Assembly (NCBI RefSeq): GCF_017916325.1
Contig: NC_090171.1
Span: 1,477,501-1,541,500 of the forward strand
Reading direction: 5' to 3'
DNA length: 64,000 bases
Source: Leishmania martiniquensis
Lineage: Eukaryota > Euglenozoa > Kinetoplastea > Trypanosomatida > Trypanosomatidae
Shown here piece by piece: positions 30,718-40,108 of the stretch (positions within the stretch are counted from its first letter, which is position 1; every line of letters begins with the position of its first letter). The notes beneath the pieces were generated by a model. That model searched no databases. It was given only the letters and a program-made list of their open reading frames with translations, and was not told where the DNA came from. The translations under genes and the position numbers were made by a program.

Positions 30718-33201
30718 ATGGGGCGACCTTCCCTCGTGGAGCGGTACTTCGCTCAGTGCCAGGCGCACCACACACTGCCTCGCTCTGAGTTCTGTGCCTC
30801 CCTTCGTGACGGCGTCATCGATGTGAACTTGGCCAACGTTCCGCTTGCCGACATACGCCTTTTCGCGCACGCAGTCTTAGACATACACCCAGCATCCGGC
30901 GCCGCGCGATCGCGTGCGGTGCAGTCGCGCAACTCATCAAGACCGCGGAGCCCACAAGGAGCTGCCTCAGGCAGCCGAGCGCCCTCTCGGCTGGGGGCGA
31001 CAGGCGCTCTCCCGCGGACGCACTTTGTCAAGCTCCACTTCTCTTACAACGCAGCGCTGCCAGCCGCCCACGTCTCACGCGGCCAGGCCTCGCCACCGGC
31101 GTCAACGCCGCTTCTCTGCCCGCAGAACGAGCCTACACTGCGATGCCTCTCGGAGGCTGTGGCGCTGGCCGTTAAGGAAAGCGTCAGCACCCTAAGCTCT
31201 TTCGCCTGGTGCGGCATGCCTCTCATCACCACGGCGGCGCCTGGCCGTGCAACGTTGCAGCAGCGGGGCGGCGGCGCACCGGTGCCGCGGTCGCTGATCC
31301 ACGTGCTCCCACTGTGCCATCGGCTCACTTGCCTGCGCCTGGTAGGCGTCCCACTCACGCGTGCGCAGTTCATGCAGTTGACCGTTCTCTCTCCCAAGTC
31401 GCCCACCGCAGGTGTGAATGGCGGCGTGGCGTGGTCGGCTCTGGAGGAAGCAAGTTTTGTGAGGTGCGGGCTGACAGATGCTTGCCAAGGCGGCCTTGTG
31501 CGCCTCATACGAGCCGCCGTGCCAGTTACCTCGAGTTCGATGTGGCAGCGCTCCCTACGGGGTGGCAGCGCGAGCTTAGATGGTCAACCATTGCCGCAGC
31601 CTGCAGCCGGCGCCCTGTCCATCGGTCACTCGGCCACGCGAGGCTTGAAAGGGCTCGATGTGAGTCAAAACCCGCTGGGTGACGAGACAGCTCGTGCGGT
31701 CGCGACAGCTATTCCTGGCTCCGCCCTGCGCTACCTGAATGTGTCCAGTACCTCCATCACCTGGGGAGGCGGCTGCTTGCTAACGTCGCCGGCGGTGCTG
31801 GAGGACACCGCAATGGAATTGGTGGACATGAGCAACACGGGCCTCAGCGAGATGCTCGCTTGCTCAGGGAGTGGTGCCGAGGCGAAGATGCTGGCTGAGT
31901 CTAGCGTCGCCGCCGGCTTCCGGGTGATCGTGCGCGGCATGGGGCAGTTGCTAGTCTTGAGAGAATCTGCTCGATCGCGACAGCAGCGGTGGCTCATGCA
32001 CACCACCAGCGCCATCGCACCACCGGCGTCGCGCACGTGGGCGCCAGAGAGGTCACACGCAGAGCCCCCCACACGCACCCAGGCCCACATGATGGAGATG
32101 GAGCCTGCGGCGCTGCCGGCACCGACCACACGCGTGCCGCCCTCCAACACTGCAGCTCAGCACGGGGCCCCAGAAGCTGCTCACACCCCAGCCACTCCGC
32201 CGCAGGCCGATGTGAACCCCTACGGTCCCTGGTGGCCCATGTTCGCGAGTTGGTACGCCCTGCAAGGCACTATCAGCCCCGCGTGTTCAGCCGCCCCTGC
32301 GGCAAACGGCAGCTCCACTCCGAGTCCGGGGAAAGGGTATGTACCGGTGCCGGTTCCATTTCCAATGTTTGCGCCCATGCCACTACCTCACACCGCCCCT
32401 CACGGAGCGGATTCCGGTGTGGCCAGCGTCGTCACCTCGGCGCCCGTCGCGACGGGCGCCGAGGCCGGGGATAAAGCACCTTTTTTAGAGCCAAAAGCGC
32501 CCACCCCCACTCCCGACGGCCTCCCCGATGCCGCACGAGCAGCACCAGAGGCGTTGCCTTCCGATACCTCTGCAGACGAAAACCGCAACGAGGCCGGTGA
32601 GGAGACCCTCGCGGGGGGTCTAGCGCAACCCGTCTCGGCATCGACGCAAACCGCAGCTGACACTGCGGGTGCCCCCGACGACCTGGTGCACCGTGCGAGC
32701 GAGGCCGCCGGGGACCGCAAGTTTCTTCTGGCCCTCATTAGCCGCCTGGAGGCATACGAGCTGGACATTGCCGAGCGTCTCGAGGCACAGCACCAACGAA
32801 CGACAACGCAGCTGACGTCGCTGGAGAAGGACATGCGCTTTCGCCTTCAGCATATAGCTGACGCCGACCGCAAGGAGCGGATGGCGGCAGCGGACCGGCA
32901 AACAGCCTTGCTCGAGGCGCTGGCGGCACTCCGCGCCGAGCCGGCGGCCGTGCCTATGGAGGGCATGAAGGAGGCGATGCTGGCGCAGCTCGTGCATCTG
33001 ATAGAGGTGGGGATGGGAAAAGTGCAGGCGGCACTGGGCACGGAGCGCACTGCAGGTGCGAAGGCTGCGAGTGCCGGAGAGGGCGAGACATCACCGCTGC
33101 TACGCCGCAGCGCGGCCAACACCCCTACTGGTGCGGCGGCGGTCACTGAGCGTGATTTGGTCAAGATGGCGAGCGAGCGTCTCAAGGAACTCGGTTGGTG
33201 A
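30718..33201 (+). CDS. CEP78-like leucine-rich-repeat and coiled-coil protein (827 aa)
   Basis: The N-terminal 35 residues ('LVERYFAQCQ', 'EFCASLRDGVIDVNLANV') follow the pattern at the start of CEP78, a centrosome/basal-body LRR protein ('Y..LC', 'LREGVLDFN'). Leucine-rich repeats follow: 'LRCLSEAVALAVKESVSTLS', 'CHRLTCLRLVGVPLTRAQFM', 'LEEASFVRCGLTDACQGGLV', and 'LKGLDVSQNPLGDETARAVA' then 'LRYLNVSSTSITWGG', ending near residue 360. About residues 480-660 are Pro/Ala-rich low complexity. A coiled coil at about 665-740 ('LISRLEAYELDIAERLEAQH') precedes a short conserved-looking C-terminal helix. In CEP78 the order is also LRR, linker, coiled coil. CEP78 orthology is inference; an unrelated RNase-inhibitor-type LRR protein is the alternative. 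A perfect 30-bp palindrome lies inside at 32435-32464. Confidence 0.75.
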   Translation: MGRPSLVERYFAQCQAHHTLPRSEFCASLRDGVIDVNLANVPLADIRLFAHAVLDIHPASGAARSRAVQSRNSSRPRSPQGAASGSRAPSRLGATGALPRTHFVKLHFSYNAALPAAHVSRGQASPPASTPLLCPQNEPTLRCLSEAVALAVKESVSTLSSFAWCGMPLITTAAPGRATLQQRGGGAPVPRSLIHVLPLCHRLTCLRLVGVPLTRAQFMQLTVLSPKSPTAGVNGGVAWSALEEASFVRCGLTDACQGGLVRLIRAAVPVTSSSMWQRSLRGGSASLDGQPLPQPAAGALSIGHSATRGLKGLDVSQNPLGDETARAVATAIPGSALRYLNVSSTSITWGGGCLLTSPAVLEDTAMELVDMSNTGLSEMLACSGSGAEAKMLAESSVAAGFRVIVRGMGQLLVLRESARSRQQRWLMHTTSAIAPPASRTWAPERSHAEPPTRTQAHMMEMEPAALPAPTTRVPPSNTAAQHGAPEAAHTPATPPQADVNPYGPWWPMFASWYALQGTISPACSAAPAANGSSTPSPGKGYVPVPVPFPMFAPMPLPHTAPHGADSGVASVVTSAPVATGAEAGDKAPFLEPKAPTPTPDGLPDAARAAPEALPSDTSADENRNEAGEETLAGGLAQPVSASTQTAADTAGAPDDLVHRASEAAGDRKFLLALISRLEAYELDIAERLEAQHQRTTTQLTSLEKDMRFRLQHIADADRKERMAAADRQTALLEALAALRAEPAAVPMEGMKEAMLAQLVHLIEVGMGKVQAALGTERTAGAKAASAGEGETSPLLRRSAANTPTGAAAVTERDLVKMASERLKELGW
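32435..32464. repeat. Perfect 30-bp palindrome inside the LRR gene
   Basis: Every base pairs with its mirror partner over 30 bases with no spacer. The left arm is 'CCTCGGCGCCCGTCG' and the right arm is its reverse complement. It lies in the low-complexity part of the coding sequence and encodes an Ala/Pro/Gly stretch. Confidence 0.9.
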
Positions 33202-33769
33202 GCACGTAGGACGCCGCTCTCTTAAGCGCGAGCTTCTTTTCCTTTCGCACGATGGGGTGGGCTGCCGCTGTGTTGACTAATTTCGTTGCCAGACTGCTCT
33301 CTGTGCACTGCAGCGGCGTGCGCATCTGCTCGCCATTCGACGCAGATGCGGTCGCGCACATGCAGCGCGCACTCTCATATAGACACGAACACCTTTACGA
33401 TGGCATTGCGGAGGATTGAATGCCATGCATGCGGTGCTTTGGGCTGCCTCGCCGGCATTCCTCGCTTCCCGCACCGGCTGCTCGCTCAGTGGGTGCGGGC
33501 AGACGACGTCTCTACCTTCCCTCTTTTGTGTTGCACATGCATCCCCTGTCCCACCACCCCTTCGTCCTCTCTTTCCCTTTATACGCCCGACGCGATGGAA
33601 CCGCTCTGACGACCGCACACACCAAAACTCCCCCGCAACAGTATCACCTCTGCTGCACTCGATCTTTTTTTTCCTCTTCCGGTGCCCGCTTCTCTTTGCG
33701 TGCGTGCGTACCGCCTCCTTCGGGAACAAGAAAAAGACACGAACGTTCACCTGCTGCGTCTCAGCGACC
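33202..33769. other. Intergenic region and 5' UTR of eIF3i
   Basis: This 568-base spacer is C/T-rich toward its 3' end (T run at 33664-33672). The frame continuing upstream from eIF3i begins at TTG 33416 and is UTR-like. No other gene. Confidence 0.65.
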
Positions 33770-34840
33770 ATGACGTCCGCCGTGGATCTGGAAGGCGTGG
33801 CGCTTCACGGCCACATGAAGGGCGTGACAATGCTGAAGTTTAACCGCGACGGCGACCTTCTCTTTTCCTCTGCCAAGGATACAAACTGCAGCGCGTGCTG
33901 CTGGCAGGCCAAGACGGGCAAGCTGCTCGGCTCCTACACGACGGTGGGCCAGGTGGAAGGTCGCACGTACGATGCGGCCATGGTGGCACTAGATGTGAAC
34001 CGTGAGTCCACACTCTTGGCTACTGCCAGTGCAGGTGAGGAGGTGTTGTTGTGGAGCGTGGAGTCAGGCGCCCTGCTTGGCTCTGTGAGCCGTAGCCTGT
34101 CGTCTGGCGCGAGTGTCGGCTTCTCGCACGATGACACACTGATGATGGTGGCCACCAAAGGCCGCTCCAGCACGAGCTCGGCGATTCAGGTGTACAACGT
34201 GCCTTTCACGGTGCCCAAGGCCAGCGAGGACATTGCCCCTGTCAAGACACCCTTCACCATCTTCTCCACCTTTGAGACGCCGGACACCATCACGTGGGCG
34301 GCCTGGGGGCCAACGAATGAGACAATTTACTATGCCGAGGGCGGCTACATGAACATCCTCGACGTGGAGGCGAACAAGGTGATTCGTAGCCGCCAGATCC
34401 ACGAGGACGAGAATGAGGTGATCAACCGCTTCAGCTGGGACCCCAACTACCTCACCTTGGCCACCGCCTCCACCGACAAGACATCTCATCTCATAGACTT
34501 CCGCGATCTGGCCACCATTCAGGTGTACCGGAGCGACGTTCCAGTGAACGACGTTTCGATCAGCCCGAACGCCGACCACGTAATTCTCGGTGGTGGCATG
34601 GATGCCGCTGCTGTGACGACACAGGGCGGGCAGTCCATCTTTGAGGTCAAGTTTTTCCACAAGGTGCAAGGCCACCAGCTTGGCCAGCTGCGCTGTCACT
34701 TCGGTACGATTAATGCCATTTCCTTTCACCCCGACGGTCGAGGCTTCGCCAGCGCGAGCTATGACGGCCTCATTAAGATGTACCGCTTTGGCGACGCGTA
34801 CGAGTCCGCGCCTGGCGCGAAGCCGTTGTGGACGCTATAG
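33770..34840 (+). CDS. Eukaryotic translation initiation factor 3 subunit I (eIF3i, WD40)
   Basis: eIF3i is a seven-bladed WD40 propeller in the eIF3 complex, which recruits the 40S subunit to mRNA; it pairs with eIF3b and eIF3g. The 356 residues match the usual 325-360. The family opening 'LHGHMKGVTMLKFNRDGDLL' is followed by 'FSSAKDTNCSACCWQAKTG' (yeast and human: SxxKD.....W), then repeats with 'TASAGEEVLLWSVESGALLG', 'LTLATASTDKTSHLIDFRDL', 'VSISPNADHVILGGGMDA' and the closing blade 'GTINAISFHPDGRGFASASY' then 'DGLIKMYRF'. ATG 33770 is the first methionine of the conserved N-terminus. Confidence 0.95.
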   Translation: MTSAVDLEGVALHGHMKGVTMLKFNRDGDLLFSSAKDTNCSACCWQAKTGKLLGSYTTVGQVEGRTYDAAMVALDVNRESTLLATASAGEEVLLWSVESGALLGSVSRSLSSGASVGFSHDDTLMMVATKGRSSTSSAIQVYNVPFTVPKASEDIAPVKTPFTIFSTFETPDTITWAAWGPTNETIYYAEGGYMNILDVEANKVIRSRQIHEDENEVINRFSWDPNYLTLATASTDKTSHLIDFRDLATIQVYRSDVPVNDVSISPNADHVILGGGMDAAAVTTQGGQSIFEVKFFHKVQGHQLGQLRCHFGTINAISFHPDGRGFASASYDGLIKMYRFGDAYESAPGAKPLWTL

Positions 34841-35409
34841 CGAGGCGAATGCGGCGAAGACAGGCTTCTGGTTGCGTGCGCACATACGCTTGCTCGAGAA
34901 GCGTCTGCACACATGAAGGTCTCTTTTCATGTGGCTGAAATGTCGGCGGCTGCGCGCGTCTCCGCGACTTCCTTTTGTCTTTGGGTTGTCTTGCTTATAT
35001 ATCTTTATCCAGTGTGGATGTGTGGATGTGTGTGTGTGTGTGCGTCTGTGTGTGTGGAATCGTCTCGGTCGCGGGTCGTTGTCTTCTTTGCAGATTTTTT
35101 CCCCTTTAAAGAGGTAAACAGCTGCCATCGCGCGTGCAGTTGTGTATGAGTAACGTAAACGATTCCCATGCCCTCCTCCCTTCTCGAGAGTCGGGCACGG
35201 GGGCCACTTATTAAGGAAACACGCAAGCATGCAATCGTAAGAAAAAGTAAAGGGGCATTCCAGCACAGAGGGCTCGGCGTACAGAGAGGGGAGAGGAGCA
35301 CCTCGGGTGATGAAAGTGGTGGCAACACCTACGAAAGGGGCGGGGAAGGGGCGGCGGCGCTTTCCATGCGTCATTCCCCAAGCGCCCCGTGCCGTCTGTC
35401 CGTCTCTCG

Positions 35410-35422
35410 CCCCCCCCCCCCC
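35410..35422 (+). repeat. C13 homopolymer
   Basis: Thirteen consecutive C residues, one of the longest homopolymers in the window. Length may vary by slippage or assembly. Confidence 0.85.
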
Positions 35423-36169
35423 GCATGCATGACTGCTTTTGTCAGCGTCTGGCCAGCGCGGCGAGGCACCGGTGAGTGATCGTGGGCGATCAGAGGGTTC
35501 CACTTTCATTCTCCTCTCCTGCCCTCTTTTTCTTTTGTTGTTGTTACTAGTCCCGTATGGTTTAAGCAGTGAGCTTGGCAAGAGGGGGATGCACTGCTCT
35601 TGTCAGCCTCGCGCGCCGCATATCTTCAGACCCCGCTGACGAATCGGCCTTCACCTGCGCCATCTCTCTTCCTCTTTCCCTGGCTTATTTGTGCACAACA
35701 CAGCGCATCTTCAGGTTCCCCCTTTACATGCGTACAGGCGTCTGAGTGTGGCGTACGTGGTGGCCCATTTCAGCTGCATGCCACCAGCACGAGAGGCTTT
35801 CGCCACTTTTGCCGTCACACCTCCTCAAGCAGAGGCTCAGGAACAGCCACAGTGGCGCTCGACGAAATGATCGTTGCCGCCACAAAGTGTTCTTCATATC
35901 CACATCCATCTTTTATCGTTCAGGGCCCTTAGGCTCTCCTTTTTCACCGCCGCTTGACACAGGGGAAGCGCATCCGCGGCTGCACGCCTGTGGCCGTCTG
36001 AGGAGTGCCCTTTACGAAGCCGGTTTTGCTCCATCGCCCTTTTTTCGCCACAGGTCTTTATATATATTATTATTATCATCCTCCTCTTCCGCATCGATTC
36101 ACTGCCCGCAAGCGCAGCATCGCCCGTATAGCTCGGTGCCTTCAAAGCTCGTTTTCCTTGTCGGCGTTG

Positions 36170-36204
36170 CCGCACTTTCACTCCCCTTCTCCGCCCCCCC
36201 GCAG
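36170..36204 (+). promoter_or_regulatory. Probable trans-splice acceptor of the p22/MAM33-like gene
   Basis: A long pyrimidine tract ends in 'CCCCCGCAG' at 36203-36204, 27 bases before ATG 36232. Confidence 0.6.
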
Positions 36205-36231
36205 CTCTTCTCCTCTGAGTGCCTGGAGCGG

Positions 36232-37419
36232 ATGTGGTTCCTCCAGAGGGTGCCGCGCAGCCCCGCTTTGTTGCGCGGCTCGGCTGCACTTGCCGGGATG
36301 GTTCGCCGCTTCCCGGCGGCACAGGGAGCATCCTCGCCCGGTGCGCTGACGGTAATGGCGCACGGCCGCCGTGCCCTCTCTACCGAGGACGTTGTAGATG
36401 AAGAAACACAGTGGGCACGTGCGATGGCCGACAAGTACGGCCCTGGCAACCACCAGCTCTTTCGAGCGCTTTACAAAGACTTGTGCGACGAGATTCGGCG
36501 CGAGTATTATACAAAGCCCCCACCTCCGCCACCCGCAACAAGGACCACAGCTGCCTCCCCTTCACTGGCGACTGCGGAAGCCGCAGGCGAGGTGCCCCGC
36601 GGGGCACATCAAGACACCAATAGCGCTTCCACCGTCTCCCCCAAGCAGAGTAGTGAGGCGAGCAGCGCCGGAACAACAGCATCGTCAGTGGAAGCCGAGG
36701 GTTTGCCGGGAAAGCCTGAAGGTGAGGACGGCAGTGATGAAGTGGCCCACGCAGCCGAGCAAACGGCGTGGCCGCGTCCTTCTTTGAATCCGCCTGTCAC
36801 CTGCGGCGATGGCTCTTGGGCCGTACAGCACCGCCCGGAAGACAACGTTGTTGTGTTTCGCCGCGATGCCGTCAAGGAGGGTCGTCTCGGCGCCGCGCAC
36901 GCGTGGGGACGCATCGAGCTGAAGGACCCGCCGCGACTGAACGCTATGCTCACTTTTGCCGACTGGATTCCGCTCGAGGTGTGCATGGAGCGAAACGGCA
37001 TCATCATCCACTTCTCCATGGCTTCGAATGAGGGTGGTATGCACATGCGTAACGTGCGGGTGTACGCGCCAAGGTCAGCGGAGGAGCGTGCAGCGCTGCT
37101 GGACCCTTCGGACGACGGTGAGTACGCGCGGAAGAACTTTTACTATGATGGGCCGTGCCTGTGGCACCTGGAGCATGATATGCTGAACGAGCTTTACGAT
37201 GTCATGCAGGATCATGGCGTCACTCTTGACTGGGTTCGATGGGCTGCTTCGTGGGTCTTCTACCTGGAGCACGTCCACTACGTGCGATGGAACTTGGGCA
37301 TGCTGGAGGAGCTTATCCCCTCCTCCGTGCGCGGCCCTGAGGAGGACTTCTTGTTGCCAGTGGAGAAAGCGCTGCTGGAGGAGCCCGTTGAGGACTGGCT
37401 CCGTGAACACAGCATCTAG
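36232..37419 (+). CDS. Mitochondrial p22/MAM33 (p32) family protein (395 aa)
   Basis: p32/MAM33 proteins are doughnut-shaped acidic trimers of the mitochondrial matrix. The trypanosome relative p22 acts in mitochondrial RNA editing (COII mRNA) and the Leishmania one in respiration. The first 35 residues are Arg/Ala-rich and free of acids ('MWFLQRVPRSPALLRGSAAL'), a good import presequence. Residues about 200-385 carry the fold: a beta region ('VCMERNGIIIHFSMASNEGG', 'MRNVRVYAPRS'), then the C-terminal helices 'GPCLWHLEHDMLNELYDVMQ' and 'YLEHVHYVRWNLGMLEELI'. A Pro run and a Ser/Ala/Glu-rich insert at about 95-185 make it longer than most relatives. The family call rests mainly on the C-terminal half. 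Confidence 0.8.
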   Translation: MWFLQRVPRSPALLRGSAALAGMVRRFPAAQGASSPGALTVMAHGRRALSTEDVVDEETQWARAMADKYGPGNHQLFRALYKDLCDEIRREYYTKPPPPPPATRTTAASPSLATAEAAGEVPRGAHQDTNSASTVSPKQSSEASSAGTTASSVEAEGLPGKPEGEDGSDEVAHAAEQTAWPRPSLNPPVTCGDGSWAVQHRPEDNVVVFRRDAVKEGRLGAAHAWGRIELKDPPRLNAMLTFADWIPLEVCMERNGIIIHFSMASNEGGMHMRNVRVYAPRSAEERAALLDPSDDGEYARKNFYYDGPCLWHLEHDMLNELYDVMQDHGVTLDWVRWAASWVFYLEHVHYVRWNLGMLEELIPSSVRGPEEDFLLPVEKALLEEPVEDWLREHSI

Positions 37420-38309
37420 CGGCCGGTAAGGAGAGGATAGACTGACGTGCAAGGGTGTGTGCACGAACGGGTCTCTGGGACGGTTGCGTCTGGGAGGGCA
37501 AGGATGTGCAGAAAGTGAGGGGGCGGCCTCAGGAGATGACAGCCGTGCCGTCGGTGTAGAGGAGGGTGAGACCACTGGTATCTGGAGTAGGTGCAGCGAC
37601 TGCACAGGGGCATCTCTTTACGAGAAACAAAGGTGAGACCCGCGAGACGGAAGGACTTGCTATTGTACCCAACTGAGGTCGGCTAGAGGCGCATGCAGCG
37701 ACGAGCGAGAGATGAGGCGAGGGGCTGCTTGCGGCACAGATGAGATTGGTGGATAGTGGGGGGAGTGGGCGAGGCTAGCAGTGCGAGAGGTAGGCAGGGC
37801 GTCTATTCAGAGGTGTCACGCGCTCGCGTAGGCGTTCGCGCTTATGCGGGGGCTCCTCTGTTTCTCTCGTGGACAGCTTCTGCTAGAAACGAGTATCCGC
37901 TGCGCTCAGGCACCAGCGTGTGTGCGTGAGGGGTGGGCGCGGTGGATATACATGTGCTCGCTTTCTCGCTGTGCCTCATCCGCCTCGTCCGTCTGGTGCT
38001 CGGGGCAGCGCAGACGTTTTCGTTGGCTTCCCCCCTTGTTTTTGTCTGTGCGCGCAGCATTGTCTTCGACGCCTTCCCGGCTTCTCCCGCGTGCACCCTC
38101 GTCACCGTCAGCAAGACGGTGCTGTGCTAACTGCACCGTAGCTCTTCACAGTCGCCAACTCGAAGTTGCATTAGGACGCACTCGATGCTTCTGACTTGCC
38201 TTTTACCTTCCCCCGTCTCTTCTGCATCGGCTTGCGTTTGCATGCGCTTCTTTGTCCTCTTTGGTCCTTTCATCGAGCCGCACAAGCCGCTTTCTGCGGG
38301 TAGCTTCAG
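37420..38309. other. Intergenic region upstream of orphan gene
   Basis: 890 bases, purine-rich in the first part (3' UTR) and pyrimidine-rich after 37970, which suits the splice region of the next gene. No gene is seen. Confidence 0.6.
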
Positions 38310-39143
38310 ATGCTGGGGGAGGATCTGCACATCGGCTTCTACGCGGAAGACGCGTACGCGGCGTACGTGACGGACCTTGCCACGTCCCTGGGCCTCATCC
38401 CACACTGTCGCAGTGCCCGTGGCGCCACACTCGAGGTGGTGTTTACCGGACCCTTCCTGGACTTGCCCGCGTATGAGGAGGCGGTCAGGCAGGGGAAGCT
38501 TCCCCCTTACACTGAGGTGCCGTGGGATATCGCCGAGGAACGGGGCGTGCAATCAGCTGCAGCAGCATCTCGCGCAGTTACCTTGTATGGCTGGATCGAG
38601 AAGCTGAATGCTGGACGCAAGGTGCAACTGATGGAGCGTCTTTTTCAAGCTGCCGAGCTCGGCGAGGCGATCGACGCGACCAATACAGCGCATGAGGCTA
38701 ACCACGCAGCGCAGTGCGCATCGGCATCGACTTCGGCACCCTTAGCAGCCGAGTTGGAAGGCACCGAGAACAGGAGCGGCACTCCTCCTCCTCTTCCTCC
38801 CCTGAAGTCGTCGCGCTACTGCATTGCCGGCACCCTAGATTTCCTTCTCCACCTCTCCAGCTGCAACGTGCCCATGGGTGAGGGTAGCATCGCCCTCGAC
38901 TCGCCGAGCGCGGATGCGTGCGACCAAGGGAGCACCGATTTCGCAGGCGATGTGGACGACAGAGCGCGCGCGGCCCGTGCTTGTCGTGATGCACTGGAGC
39001 GCCGCGATGACGTTGCCCTCGCCCGTAACGCAGTGAATGCGGTCATTAAATGCGCGCAAATGGCGGAGGACCATCCCGGTGAAGTGGCCAGCGTCTTGGC
39101 CGACGAGGAGGGAGGGGTGGAGTACATACAGTTCAGCGGATAG
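38310..39143 (+). CDS. Conserved-looking protein of unknown function (277 aa)
   Basis: I do not recognise a family. Residues 1 to about 125 look folded: alternating strands and helices with 'HIGFYAEDAYAAYVTDLATS', 'LEVVFTGPFLDLPAYEEAVR' and 'TLYGWIEKLNAGRKVQLMER'. Residues about 126-170 are an Ala/Ser/Pro-rich linker with poly-Pro. The rest contains a possible second helical unit ('GTLDFLLHLSSC', 'ARAARACRDALERRDDVALA') and an acidic end. There is no signal peptide or membrane helix. ATG 38310 is the first methionine. Codon and residue composition resemble real genes nearby, so I accept it as coding. Confidence 0.75.
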   Translation: MLGEDLHIGFYAEDAYAAYVTDLATSLGLIPHCRSARGATLEVVFTGPFLDLPAYEEAVRQGKLPPYTEVPWDIAEERGVQSAAAASRAVTLYGWIEKLNAGRKVQLMERLFQAAELGEAIDATNTAHEANHAAQCASASTSAPLAAELEGTENRSGTPPPLPPLKSSRYCIAGTLDFLLHLSSCNVPMGEGSIALDSPSADACDQGSTDFAGDVDDRARAARACRDALERRDDVALARNAVNAVIKCAQMAEDHPGEVASVLADEEGGVEYIQFSG

Positions 39144-40108
39144 CAGCCAAAGCCTCTCGTTTGTTTCTGCTGCCTTCACCAATGTGGTGGGCGCGTCGCC
39201 CCTTCTTCCGGCGATTGTGGTGGTGGTGATGATTAGTCTGCAGTCAGCGTCACTTGACGGGTCAGGTGGGGAGGCGCACCGCACGTCGGCACTGTCACAT
39301 CTCGAGCACACCGAACGCAAAGCCACGGAAAAGCAGCGAAGCGAAATGTCACCGCTTAGTGAGAGGCGTAGCGCCCCTTATTGAGCGCCTTCGCCCATCT
39401 CCTGTATGCCGTCAGACGGCGCACCTGACGCACGCCCCACAGTGCTACCAGGGAGCCGCTTTTCCGTCGTGCATTTGGGGTGACCTGCGATGGACCAGCA
39501 AACCCGCTCGACTTTCACTGGCAACATCGTGCATCTTGCCATGACGCCGGGGGCGCTATTCCCCTCCCCCCACACACACATCTTCATTGCTCAGATGCTT
39601 CAACACAGGCGTCGCGCAGTCTTGAGATGGCATGCGCCACCCTCGGCTCGCACTTCCTTGACCATGCAACTCCTCTTCCCCTCTACTTCTGCGTTTTTTT
39701 CTTCCTCGTCTGTCTACCCTGCCCCTTCGCTTTCGCTCCGCTCTTTCTCGAATTACCCACACATACCTTTTCCTATCGCCCCACCGGCCCGCGTGGCGCT
39801 ACCGCACCGCCCTCCCCCCTCCCTTTCGTCGTCCTTCTCGTGCCTGTGCGCATTGCTGTCTTGTCGTCCCCTTCTCCCTCTTCCTTCCTCCCTCTCACCC
39901 TTCACGTGTGCCCTCCACTGCGGGCGAATCATTCAAAGAAACGCGATAGCCTTTGTGCTCACGTTTTCTCCTCCCTCATCTCACACCTCCTTTCTCTCTT
40001 TCATTGTATTTGTCGTTTCGCTTCGCCAGCCGCAGCCGCCCACAGAGACCGCCTGGAAGGAGTCTGAGTTTTCTTTTTTCGCCTTCCGCTTCATTCATAC
40101 AGCAAATC
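39144..40108. other. Intergenic region and 5' UTR of SAHH
   Basis: 965 bases. The second half is strongly C/T-rich. The frame running into SAHH begins at GTG 39953, upstream of the splice acceptor, and is not protein. No gene is seen. Confidence 0.65.
39988..40029 (+). promoter_or_regulatory. Probable trans-splice acceptor of SAHH
   Basis: A long C/T tract ends in 'CTTCGCCAG' at 40028-40029, about 80 bases before ATG 40109. Confidence 0.55.

Larger units (their letters stand above)
34841..36231. other. Intergenic region between eIF3i and the p22/MAM33-like gene
   Basis: About 1.4 kb with a TG run at 35027-35060, a run of thirteen C at 35410-35422, and a TTA/TAT repeat at 36058-36080. Open frames here are low-complexity. 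The frame running into the next gene from 35746 starts at GTG and lies upstream of the splice acceptor. Confidence 0.6.

Noticed and set aside
39953..40108. N-terminal extension of SAHH
   Set aside because: Non-ATG start upstream of the splice acceptor; the 437-residue form matches the family exactly.
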